DNA of 6,242 nucleotides from Methylococcaceae bacterium (GCA_005779525.1 SXIZ01000165.1:1-6242), one strand, 5' to 3'. Positions 1-6,214 are shown, counted from the stretch's first letter. A program made the numbers and translations. Notes: a model not told the origin generated them from the sequence alone.

Positions 1-2
1 AC

Positions 3-2240
3 ATGTTGATGCAGGAATCTGCGCCTCCTGAATTGTGTATCGCCCGAGTAGCCCTACCCGTTCCATTGTATCGGGTATTTGATTACCTCATACCAACAGA
101 CTTTGAGCTACAAAAATTGCAGCCTGGAATCCGCGTTAAAGTCCCGTTTGGCCGTAACTACATGACTGGGGTGCTATTATCGGTGCATAACACGACCAGT
201 ATTGCCCCCGATAAATTAAAACCCCTGAGCGCACTCTTAGATTCTGAATCCTTGTTAACTCCCGCCGATATTGAACTGCTACACTGGGCGAGTCGTGATT
301 ATTATCACGCTCCAGGAGAGGTATTCGCCCAGGCCTTCCCGAATGCCTTACGCAAAGGCAAAGTCGCGGAACTCAAAAACGACGAAATTTGGCTGTTGAC
401 CGAGCAAGGTCAACATTGCACACCAGAGCAACTAGCACGAGCGCCTAAGCAACAACAACTATTAAGCTATCTACAAGCCCAAGCACCCAATGGTGCAAGC
501 TTACAGGAATTACGCCGTCAGTTTCCCGATGCCAGCAACGTACTCAAGACACTACTCGCAAAAAACTTACTGACCCGCGCACCCGCTGAAGCTACCCTCC
601 AAGTCAGTACTTTACCATTACTACAAGCAGCGTTAGTGCCCAATGCCGAACAGCTGCAAGCAATTACCACAGTGTGTCATGCATTAGGTCAATTTCAGGT
701 ATTTTTACTGGAAGGAGTCACGGGCAGTGGCAAGACGGAAGTGTACTTACAAGTGATTCAGCAAGTGCTGGCTAAAGGCCAGCAAGTCTTGGTGCTATTA
801 CCTGAAATCACCTTAACGCCTCAATTGGAAGCGCGTTTTAAACGGCGCTTTGCAGTCACGATCACCACTTCGCATTCTAAACTGACCGAAAACCAACGCC
901 AACGTGCCTGGATGCAAATGCAGCAAGGTGCCGCCCGAATCTTACTCGGCACCCGTTCGGCCTTGTTTACTCCGTTAAAAAATCCGGGTTTGATTATCCT
1001 GGACGAGGAACACGACAGCTCTTTTAAGCAACAAGAAGGTTTTCGCTACTCTACCCGCGACGTAGCGATTATGCGCGCTAAAAGCCTACAGATCCCCGTA
1101 ATCCTGGGATCGGCGACCCCAGCTTTGGAAAGCTATGCCAATGTACAGCGTGGGCGTTTTCAGTTATTACAACTCACCCAACGGGCGGGACAGGCTGCCG
1201 ACCCGCGTATTCTAATCATTGATGTGCGCAACAAACCATTACAGCAAGGCCTTTCCCCCCCTTTGCTGCAAGCTATAAACGATACCTTAGCTAAAAATGA
1301 ACAGGTACTGCTGTTCCTCAATCGCCGCGGCTTTGCCCCGCTGTTGATGTGTCACTCCTGTGGCTGGGTGGCGCGTTGCCCCAGCTGCGATGCTAATTTA
1401 GTGGTGCATTTTGCTAAACAACAACTGCGCTGCCACCATTGCGGTTTCGAACAAGCCTCAGTCAAACTGTGCCCCCTCTGCAAAACCGGAGAAACCTTTC
1501 CTTTAGGCTTGGGCACCGAACGAGTCGAAGCCGTGTTAAGCAGTTTATTCCCGGATAAACGCATCCTACGTTTAGATCGCGATACCACACAGCGTAAAGG
1601 CGTATTAGAAGATTATTTACAGCAAATCCAACAGCAGCAGGTTGACATCATCTTAGGTACGCAAATGCTTGCCAAAGGACATCATTTTCCCAACGTGACC
1701 TTAGTGGCGTTATTGGATGTCGACAGTGGCTTATTTAGTATCGATTTTCATGCCCCAGAAAAACTTGCCCAGCTGATCGTGCAAGTGGCTGGCCGTGCAG
1801 GACGAGCGGACAAGCCCGGACAAGTCATGTTGCAAACCCGCCAACCCGAGCATCCCTTGCTTTTGACCTTAATCCGTGAAGGCTATCATCATTTTGCGCA
1901 GCAAGCCCTAGCAGAACGCCACGCGGCAGGATTACCACCTTTTAGTTTCCAAGCCTTAATTCGTGTGGTTGCCACAAATGTTGAATTAGCCGTAGAATTT
2001 TTGCACCAAGTGCAACAATTTGCACAGCCGCATGCGAGCGAGAACTTACTCATCTTAGGCCCCGCACCAGCCCCCATGGCCAAACGCGCTAATCAATTTC
2101 ATTACCAAATTTTGCTGCAAGCCGAACGACGTATGCACTTACGTCAGGTACTGGATGCCCTGATTCCCTATATGGTCGATTTACCGTTAGCGAAAAAACT
2201 GCGCTGGTCGGTGGATGTAGATCCGGTGGATTTGTACTAA
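3..2240 (+). CDS. priA: Primosomal protein N' (PriA), replication-restart DNA helicase
   Basis: PriA is a 3'-to-5' superfamily 2 helicase that recognises abandoned replication forks and D-loops and starts primosome assembly, leading to DnaB reloading. The 745 residues are close to the usual length of about 730. The N-terminal fork-binding domain begins at RVALPVPLYRVFDYLIP (about 15-31). The helicase core shows Walker A GVTGSGKT (238-245), the DEEH box (334-337), GSATP motif III (369-373), LGTQMLAKGHHFP (551-563) and QVAGRAGR (594-601). Between the helicase motifs sits the PriA zinc region with all eight cysteines (450, 453, 459, 462, 477, 480, 490, 493). No motif is missing, so the enzyme should be active. 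ATG codons at 3 and 9 are both possible starts. The true start could also lie left of the window, because the frame is open to the edge and no ribosome site is visible. The gene is convergent with the pilin genes. The family assignment is very secure. Confidence 0.98.
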   Translation: MLMQESAPPELCIARVALPVPLYRVFDYLIPTDFELQKLQPGIRVKVPFGRNYMTGVLLSVHNTTSIAPDKLKPLSALLDSESLLTPADIELLHWASRDYYHAPGEVFAQAFPNALRKGKVAELKNDEIWLLTEQGQHCTPEQLARAPKQQQLLSYLQAQAPNGASLQELRRQFPDASNVLKTLLAKNLLTRAPAEATLQVSTLPLLQAALVPNAEQLQAITTVCHALGQFQVFLLEGVTGSGKTEVYLQVIQQVLAKGQQVLVLLPEITLTPQLEARFKRRFAVTITTSHSKLTENQRQRAWMQMQQGAARILLGTRSALFTPLKNPGLIILDEEHDSSFKQQEGFRYSTRDVAIMRAKSLQIPVILGSATPALESYANVQRGRFQLLQLTQRAGQAADPRILIIDVRNKPLQQGLSPPLLQAINDTLAKNEQVLLFLNRRGFAPLLMCHSCGWVARCPSCDANLVVHFAKQQLRCHHCGFEQASVKLCPLCKTGETFPLGLGTERVEAVLSSLFPDKRILRLDRDTTQRKGVLEDYLQQIQQQQVDIILGTQMLAKGHHFPNVTLVALLDVDSGLFSIDFHAPEKLAQLIVQVAGRAGRADKPGQVMLQTRQPEHPLLLTLIREGYHHFAQQALAERHAAGLPPFSFQALIRVVATNVELAVEFLHQVQQFAQPHASENLLILGPAPAPMAKRANQFHYQILLQAERRMHLRQVLDALIPYMVDLPLAKKLRWSVDVDPVDLY

Positions 2241-2381
2241 TTTTTGAGGATGCGGTGCTGACCCAAAAACTTATTATGCCGTTTACTATCAGTGCTTCAG
2301 ACAACCCAAAGCAAACATCTAAACCTTCTCAAACTATTGGAAATAAGCAGCGTTATCCCAAGGCTCTAGCTTGTGGATTTA
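2241..2381. other. Convergent intergenic gap between priA and the pilX-like gene
   Basis: This 141-base spacer separates two genes that face each other. I see no convincing hairpin followed by a T-run on either strand. The only small dyad is ggattt/aaatcc (2375-2380 and 2386-2391), which spans the pilX stop and is too weak to call a terminator. Open frames here are short antisense extensions without family features. Transcription of both genes may therefore end by Rho or overlap. Confidence 0.5.
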
Positions 2382-2846
2382 TCAGAAATCCCGCCAAGCC
2401 CCTGGAATCATTACGCCATGCTGATCGATAAAACAACTTACGGTACTGCTAGCATGGTTAGTTGCTTGGCTGGCGCTGGCGGTTATTTTGATAAAATTGG
2501 GTTGATTCGGATTGCGTTGCCATTGCAGATTTAGGCTAAAGTCACTGCCATCGTTGGCGATGAGGTTCGTGGGTAAGCTAGGGCAGCCTGGATCTGCACC
2601 GCATTGAATCGTTGCATCGCGGTTGTCTTGCCAGGGCAAGGGATTTTGGCTGCTCCAGGCAACGGCATAATTTAGGGTCGCCTCAGCGATGTTTTCCGCT
2701 TCTTGACTGCGCAAGTTATTGCCTGCAATTAATTGTTCGGTTTTACTCGAACGCGCACTGCTCAGCATTAGCGTCGTCAGTGCAAACAACAGCACCAAAA
2801 TGATAATTAAGGTCGCATAACCTGCTTGATAATGTCTAGGGCACAT
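2382..2846 (-). CDS. pilX: PilX-like type IV pilus minor pilin
   Basis: This is a probable minor pilin of the PilX family, an inner-membrane-anchored subunit that helps prime pilus assembly. From ATG 2846 it is 154 residues. The leader ends QAG, with predicted prepilin peptidase (PilD) cleavage after Gly9. A hydrophobic helix YATLIIILVLLFALTTLML (10-28) follows. There is no glutamate at mature position 5, which I recall as usual for PilX rather than a defect. The next stretch, SARSSKTEQLIAGNN to AEATLNYAVAW (30-64), matches the PilX N-terminal pattern of an AGN motif followed by an AEA helix. A CGADPGC pair (Cys82, Cys88) and Cys138 could form disulfides. The C-terminus PGAWRDF is also PilX-like. 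The frame is open upstream to a GTG at 2885, but the ATG puts the leader in register and overlaps the pilW stop by 11 bases. No Shine-Dalgarno is seen, so translation probably depends on coupling. Confidence 0.8.
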   Translation of the reverse strand: MCPRHYQAGYATLIIILVLLFALTTLMLSSARSSKTEQLIAGNNLRSQEAENIAEATLNYAVAWSSQNPLPWQDNRDATIQCGADPGCPSLPTNLIANDGSDFSLNLQWQRNPNQPNFIKITASASQATNHASSTVSCFIDQHGVMIPGAWRDF

Positions 2847-3555
2847 GGGCGATAAAGCGGTCGTTACGCACCGTGACACTCGCACTCAGCGTTTGTTGAA
2901 TCTCAGGGCGGGCAACTAAGCGCCCAGTCAAGCGAATGGCGATATTGCGTCGGTACAAACAGGCATCGCCAGTCGCACAGTTTTGGATAACCGGATTTGT
3001 AGGATTTTGCTTAAACGCGGTGACGTTGAGCGGGGTTTCGTTAATGCTAAATTGCAGCGCGGTAATTTCAACTTCTGGAGAGGTGAAGTTTTCCCAAATG
3101 CCGCTCTCGCAATCCAAGCCCTGTGAAGAACGGCGCATGCGGATCACCGATTTCGCTGGGCGAAAACTGGTATCTACATCGATCTTAAACCCCAATCGTT
3201 CGTTAGTTTCTGCCGGAGGATTGTTAGCATTTTTATTGATGAGATACACAATGCAGTTTTGCTCGGTATTTAGCTCAATAAGTGCAAAGGGATTGTTTTT
3301 GATTACCGCATCCAAGCTGCCATCATTATTGCTATCGGGATGGTTAGCCGCAAAGCCAGCTCGTCTTAGGTCTCGCTGCATTACGTCCAGCATGGCACGT
3401 AAATCTTGATTTAAGGTGTTACGTTGTTGGGTGGTCTTATTGAGATTAACGTTATTGCTGTATAAGTGTATCCCGCCTGCAACCACAATGCTACCCACCA
3501 GTAGCCCAAGCATGAGTTCGATCAGGGATAATCCGGACTCTGCGCTTAGCTGCAT
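2836..3555 (-). CDS. pilW: PilW-like type IV pilus minor pilin
   Basis: This is a probable PilW-family minor pilin, part of the tip or priming complex of a type IV pilus. From ATG 3555 it has 239 residues. A short leader MQLSAESG is cut after Gly8, and the mature protein starts LSLIELMLGLLVGSIVVAGG with the conserved Glu at mature position 5 (Glu13). The PilW-type helix RNTLNQDLRAMLDVMQRDLRRAGF (45-68) follows, and the C-terminal beta region ends LSASVTVRND. Cys101, Cys149, Cys193 and Cys199 could form disulfides. Residues 74-82 (DSNNDGSLD) look like a DxNxDGxxD calcium loop. The ATG was chosen over a TTG at 3591 because it gives a proper leader, overlaps the fimT stop by 10 bases and has a good ribosome site. 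The gene sits between fimT and pilX, with no pilV. The family call is firm, but the orthologue-level name is an inference. Confidence 0.85.
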   Translation of the reverse strand: MQLSAESGLSLIELMLGLLVGSIVVAGGIHLYSNNVNLNKTTQQRNTLNQDLRAMLDVMQRDLRRAGFAANHPDSNNDGSLDAVIKNNPFALIELNTEQNCIVYLINKNANNPPAETNERLGFKIDVDTSFRPAKSVIRMRRSSQGLDCESGIWENFTSPEVEITALQFSINETPLNVTAFKQNPTNPVIQNCATGDACLYRRNIAIRLTGRLVARPEIQQTLSASVTVRNDRFIAHVP

Positions 3556-4037
3556 TTGGGTAGCCCTCCCACGCCATCTTGTACGCTGCAAATATAGACG
3601 CGCCCAAGATTGCTTAAGACAATATGTAACACGGAGTTAGTCTGGACGCCAACCAGTTCCAGGGTGCCGTTTTTACCCTCACTGCTGCCACGTAATGGAC
3701 TGAAACTGGTACTGTCTTTACGAAAATTTTCACTTAAACTGGTACGTGCAAAATCCGGCAACTTATTATCCAAATATTTTAGCTGTTCTCCGTCCGCCGT
3801 CTCGATACGATAACTCCAGTGCTCTCCAGGGCTATAAGTGATACTCACATCGGTATTACGTTTAAGCGCTTCACTTCTTGCCCAACGTAAGTCTTCAGCA
3901 ATCGCCTCAGCGGTCGCAAGTAACGCGCGATTTTCTATCAGAGTGGTATAGGCAGGCACGGTCATAAGCACTATCAGGCAAATAATTCCAAGACAAATAA
4001 GTATTTCTAGTAGGGTGTATCCACACAAAAATTTCAT
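3546..4037 (-). CDS. fimT: FimT/GspH-type pseudopilin
   Basis: This is a minor pilin or pseudopilin with a GspH/FimT domain. In other species FimT proteins are pilus-associated, and some bind DNA during natural transformation. From ATG 4037 it has 163 residues. The leader MKFLCG is cut after Gly6, and the mature protein begins YTLLEILICLGIICLIVLM with Glu at mature position 5 (Glu11). Residues 40-65 (from LATAEAIAEDLRWARSEALK to NTDVS) are the family hallmark 'ARSEA.KRN'. The C-terminal SNLGRVYIC and the Cys150/Cys162 pair match the end of FimT and FimU proteins. The usual GRxR DNA-binding motif here reads GRVY. A TTG at 4082 is in frame, but it would put 15 extra residues before the leader. 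The gene is first in a coupled trio with pilW and pilX and lies downstream of argH. It could equally be called FimU or GspH-like. Confidence 0.82.
   Translation of the reverse strand: MKFLCGYTLLEILICLGIICLIVLMTVPAYTTLIENRALLATAEAIAEDLRWARSEALKRNTDVSITYSPGEHWSYRIETADGEQLKYLDNKLPDFARTSLSENFRKDSTSFSPLRGSSEGKNGTLELVGVQTNSVLHIVLSNLGRVYICSVQDGVGGLPKCS
3565..3570 (-). promoter_or_regulatory. Shine-Dalgarno of the pilW-like gene
   Basis: The minus strand reads GGGAGG nine bases before ATG 3555, inside the last codons of fimT. It is the best ribosome site in the pilin cluster. It supports the ATG start over the upstream TTG and suggests PilW can be translated on its own as well as by coupling. Confidence 0.65.
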
Positions 4038-4078
4038 AGTAGCTAAACTCGGTTGCTTTGAGTTTTGCGTATTGTAGG

Positions 4079-4093
4079 GCAAATTTACACCCC
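4079..4093 (-). promoter_or_regulatory. Possible sigma-54-type promoter for the pilin genes
   Basis: On the minus strand, GG is followed after ten bases by GC within TTTGC, the minimal -24/-12 spacing of sigma-54 promoters. It would start transcription about 30 bases before the fimT ATG. Outside the GG and TTGC elements it matches the consensus poorly, and it overlaps the stem-loop behind argH. A TACAAT (4071-4076) just downstream could instead be a sigma-70 -10 box, though its -35 is poor. Confidence 0.22.
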
Positions 4094-4117
4094 GGAAAAG
4101 TTTATTTACCGGGGTGT
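4087..4117 (-). terminator. Stem-loop after argH, terminator-like without U-tract
   Basis: The perfect 9-bp arms acaccccgg (4087-4095) and ccggggtgt (4109-4117) enclose a 13-base AT-rich loop. The structure begins 11 bases after the argH stop. It is GC-rich enough to pause polymerase, but the RNA then reads AAATTTGCCC rather than a run of U. It may therefore be a weak terminator, a 3' end protector, or a partial terminator that lets argH transcripts run into the pilin genes. Confidence 0.55.
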
Positions 4118-4128
4118 GTTGATCGGGG

Positions 4129-5535
4129 TTAAATGCTATTTAAGTTTGCTAATGCTGCACGCGCAGTGTTTATCGCAGCTCTGACGGTATCGGGCGCAGT
4201 TCCACCGATATGTTTACGCGCGGCGACCGAACCCTCTAAGGATAAGACCTCAAACACATCCGCACTGATGCTGCTAGAAAATTGCTGCAATTCCTGCAGA
4301 CTGAGTTCAGAAAGATCACGTTGCGTATCAATGCCTAAACGTACAGCGAGACCTACGATTTCGTGTGCATCGCGGAACGCCATGCCTTTACGCACCAAGT
4401 AATCCGCTAAATCAGTCGCGGTCGCAAAGCCCCGTTTGGCCGATTGGTACATTTGCGTTTGTTTAGGTTGGATATTGGGAATCATATCCGCAAAAGCACG
4501 TAAACAATTGATTAATGTATCGGCGGTATCAAACAGTGGTTCTTTATCTTCTTGATTGTCTTTGTTATAAGCCAAGGGCTGACTTTTCATAAGCATTAAT
4601 AATGACACCAGATGCCCAGTGACACGCCCAGATTTACCCCGCACCAATTCTGGTACATCCGGATTTTTCTTTTGCGGCATAATCGATGATCCGGTACAAA
4701 ATGCATCGGGAATATCGATAAAATCAAATTGGGCACTCGACCATAAAATCAGCTCTTCTGAAAAGCGCGATAAATGCAGCATGATTAAACTCGCCGCCGC
4801 CGCAAACTCAATGGCAAAATCGCGATCACTCACCGAATCTAAAGAATTTGCCGAAGGACGGCTAAAGCCCAGTAGCTTGGCGGTCAAATGTCGATCAATC
4901 GGGTAGCTGGTGCCCGCCAAAGCCGCTGCCCCTAAGGGCATCACGTTGAGTCGTTTCGCACAGTCTTGTAAACGCTCACGATCACGGCTGAGCATTTCAA
5001 ACCAAGCCATAAGATGATGTCCAAAAGTCACTGGTTGTGCGACTTGTAAATGCGTAAACCCCGGCATAATCGTAGCCGCATGTAATTCCGCCTGATCTAA
5101 CAAACCACGTTGTAAACGGTCGATTTGGGCGGTGATATTAACAATTTCATTGCGTAGATATAGGCGAATATCCGTAGCCACTTGGTCATTTCGCGAACGT
5201 CCGGTATGTAATTTCTTGCCCGCAATGCCAATTAAATCAGTCAGGCGTGCTTCGATATTCATATGCACATCTTCTTGTTTTATTGACCAATTAAAACGGC
5301 CTTCTGCAATTTCGGTTTGAATTTGCGCCAAACCTTGCTGAATGGCGGCAAGTTCTGCATCGCTTAAAATACCAATGGTATTCAGCATGTACGCATGCGC
5401 CAGCGAACCTTGAATATCTTCGGCAGCCATGCGTTGATCAAAGTCAACGGACGCAGTAAAAACTTCCACAAAAGCATCCGTCGCTGTAGCAAAGCGTGCA
5501 CTGGACAGTTTTTCTGTGTTTACAGTATTAGACAT
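4129..5535 (-). CDS. argH: Argininosuccinate lyase
   Basis: This cytosolic enzyme splits argininosuccinate into arginine and fumarate, the last step of arginine biosynthesis, and works as a homotetramer. The 468 residues match the family's usual 455-470. The N-terminus has the substrate-binding stretch FTASVDFDQRMAAEDIQGSL (26-45). HTGRSRNDQVATDIRLYLR (110-128) and PGFTHLQVAQP (158-168), with the catalytic His162, follow. The fumarate lyase signature GSSIMPQKKNP (282-292) carries the catalytic serine (about 283). All key residues are present, so the enzyme should be functional. ATG 5535 gives the standard length. Only a weak purine stretch (GAGA) lies upstream as a ribosome site. A TATAAT box lies 28 bases before the start, and I see no ARG-box-like operator. 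The gene is monocistronic or leaks into the pilin trio. It is divergent from the lipoprotein gene. argG is not in the window. Confidence 0.98.
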   Translation of the reverse strand: MSNTVNTEKLSSARFATATDAFVEVFTASVDFDQRMAAEDIQGSLAHAYMLNTIGILSDAELAAIQQGLAQIQTEIAEGRFNWSIKQEDVHMNIEARLTDLIGIAGKKLHTGRSRNDQVATDIRLYLRNEIVNITAQIDRLQRGLLDQAELHAATIMPGFTHLQVAQPVTFGHHLMAWFEMLSRDRERLQDCAKRLNVMPLGAAALAGTSYPIDRHLTAKLLGFSRPSANSLDSVSDRDFAIEFAAAASLIMLHLSRFSEELILWSSAQFDFIDIPDAFCTGSSIMPQKKNPDVPELVRGKSGRVTGHLVSLLMLMKSQPLAYNKDNQEDKEPLFDTADTLINCLRAFADMIPNIQPKQTQMYQSAKRGFATATDLADYLVRKGMAFRDAHEIVGLAVRLGIDTQRDLSELSLQELQQFSSSISADVFEVLSLEGSVAARKHIGGTAPDTVRAAINTARAALANLNSI

Positions 5536-5562
5536 AAGGATTCTGATCTCAAAATAACGCGG

Positions 5563-5568
5563 ATTATA
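5563..5568 (-). promoter_or_regulatory. Likely argH -10 box
   Basis: The minus strand reads a perfect TATAAT, which would start transcription about 20 bases before the argH ATG. No good -35 lies at 16-18 bases; the best placed sequence is CCAACG at 5586-5591. The promoter is therefore likely activator-dependent or modest in strength. Confidence 0.5.
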
Positions 5569-5688
5569 CCGTTAAAAAGCACTAGCGTTGGGCTTTTGTT
5601 CCACTAAACTTGCAAGATGACGCATTTGATTATTTACAATAAAACAAGTGCTTATGCAGGATACTTTAAAAAAGAATGAGTTTAACTA

Positions 5689-5697
5689 TGATACAAT
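5689..5697 (+). promoter_or_regulatory. Likely extended -10 promoter of the lipoprotein gene
   Basis: TGATACAAT combines a TG element with a TACAAT -10 box, about 30 bases before the lipoprotein ATG. No clear -35 is seen, but extended -10 promoters can work without one. It lies in the divergent spacer shared with argH. Confidence 0.42.
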
Positions 5698-5715
5698 CAG
5701 GACATTTAGATTAGT

Positions 5716-5720
5716 GGAGA
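5716..5720 (+). promoter_or_regulatory. Shine-Dalgarno of the BamE-like lipoprotein gene
   Basis: GGAGA lies six bases before ATG 5727, which is ideal spacing. It fixes this start and argues against the overlapping frame beginning at 5648. Confidence 0.7.
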
Positions 5721-5726
5721 ATACAG

Positions 5727-6062
5727 ATGCGCAACTTTGCAGATTTTGGGCGTTTAACGGGTCTATATGCCCTATTACTTGCGAGTACCTTAAGCCTAAG
5801 CGGTTGCCTGACCGTCGGCAACGAGTTCCCGGCAGGTCGCGTAATAGAAATACAGATTGGAAAGACATCAATCAATGATGTGCAGGCTATGTTTGGTCCA
5901 CCGTGGCGCGTAGGCAATGAAAATGGGCAAAAGACGTGGAGTTATGGTCGTTATCTGTATAAGTTAATCGGAGATCCCGCAACCCAGGATTTAATTGTGC
6001 GTTTTGATAACGCAGGTATCGTGCGCTCGTTTAACTTTAATACCACCACGAATAAAAATTAA
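5727..6062 (+). CDS. Small outer-membrane lipoprotein with BamE (SmpA/OmlA)-like domain
   Basis: This is a predicted 111-residue lipoprotein. Residues 1-26 form a lipoprotein signal peptide with hydrophobic core LTGLYALLLASTLSLSG. The lipobox LSGC places the lipidated cysteine at 27. Leucine, not aspartate, follows it, so sorting to the outer membrane is expected. Residues about 38-104 resemble the SmpA/OmlA fold of BamE: IQIGKTSINDVQAMFGPPWR, then GQKTWSYGRY, then LIVRFDNAGIVRSFNF. These match the family pattern of a 'G.T...V...FG.P' helix followed by a W-Y strand and a final FD..G strand. The N-terminal segment seen in true BamE is not obvious, so this is probably a paralogue rather than the Bam subunit itself. 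Its partner and role are unknown. The gene stands alone, with its own promoter and ribosome site, and is followed by a perfect inverted repeat. The lipoprotein call is firm, the domain call good, and the function open. Confidence 0.82.
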   Translation: MRNFADFGRLTGLYALLLASTLSLSGCLTVGNEFPAGRVIEIQIGKTSINDVQAMFGPPWRVGNENGQKTWSYGRYLYKLIGDPATQDLIVRFDNAGIVRSFNFNTTTNKN

Positions 6063-6071
6063 TATCCCTGT

Positions 6072-6107
6072 TTGAGTGACTTGACGATTAAACGTCAAGT
6101 CACTCAA
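6072..6107. repeat. Perfect 15-bp inverted repeat after the lipoprotein gene
   Basis: The arms ttgagtgacttgacg (6072-6086) and cgtcaagtcactcaa (6093-6107) pair perfectly around the 6-base loop attaaa. The repeat starts nine bases after the lipoprotein stop. It would fold into a strong RNA hairpin, so a role in ending or protecting the lipoprotein transcript is likely. No T-run follows on either strand, so it is not a standard intrinsic terminator. Each arm also carries TGAC twice, which leaves room for a protein-binding site. Confidence 0.75.
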
Positions 6108-6165
6108 GAATATCGGTATACAAACAACCTGTGCTTAGAAATATACCAAAAATTACAAAATTTAT

Positions 6166-6193
6166 TTGCAACAATTAAATTTATATATATAAT
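6166..6193 (+). promoter_or_regulatory. Strong sigma-70 promoter of the tRNA gene
   Basis: TTGCAA (6166-6171) and a perfect TATAAT (6188-6193) are separated by 16 bases. The upstream 25 bases are A/T-rich like an UP element. The bases after the -10, gtgcggc, form a G/C-rich discriminator typical of stable-RNA promoters under stringent control. Transcription should start near 6200, about 15 bases before the tRNA. Confidence 0.75.
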
Positions 6194-6214
6194 GTGCGGC
6201 TCAAGTTTAGTTCC

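Noticed and set aside
2375..2391. Dyad ggattt/aaatcc around the pilX stop
   Set aside because: Six A/T-rich pairs with no following T-run are easily a chance match and would make a poor terminator.
2847..2885. Upstream GTG extension of the pilX-like gene
   Set aside because: It adds 13 residues before the prepilin leader and a longer overlap with pilW. ATG 2846 gives a normal short leader.
2936..3409. 157-codon open frame antisense to pilW
   Set aside because: It lies wholly inside a well-supported pilin gene. Its translation has no family motif, and its start has no ribosome site; it is a shadow frame.
4038..4082. Upstream TTG extension of fimT
   Set aside because: It would add 15 residues before a compact six-residue leader, and the stretch contains possible promoter sequence.
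4619..4906. 95-codon rightward frame antisense to argH
   Set aside because: It is a mirror frame of highly conserved argH codons with no independent coding evidence.
5575..5597. Small hairpin aaaagc/gctttt upstream of argH with a T-run on the minus strand
   Set aside because: The stem is only six mostly A-T pairs with an 11-base loop and sits where the argH -35 region should be. It is too weak to call a terminator or attenuator.
5536..5640. ArgR operator (ARG box) upstream of argH
   Set aside because: I looked for paired TGAAT/ATTCA-like 18-base boxes in the argH leader and found none good enough to report.
5648..5878. 76-codon rightward frame overlapping the lipoprotein start
   Set aside because: It lacks recognisable features and collides with the lipoprotein gene, which has an ideal Shine-Dalgarno, signal peptide and lipobox. 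It also begins before the likely promoter at 5689-5697.
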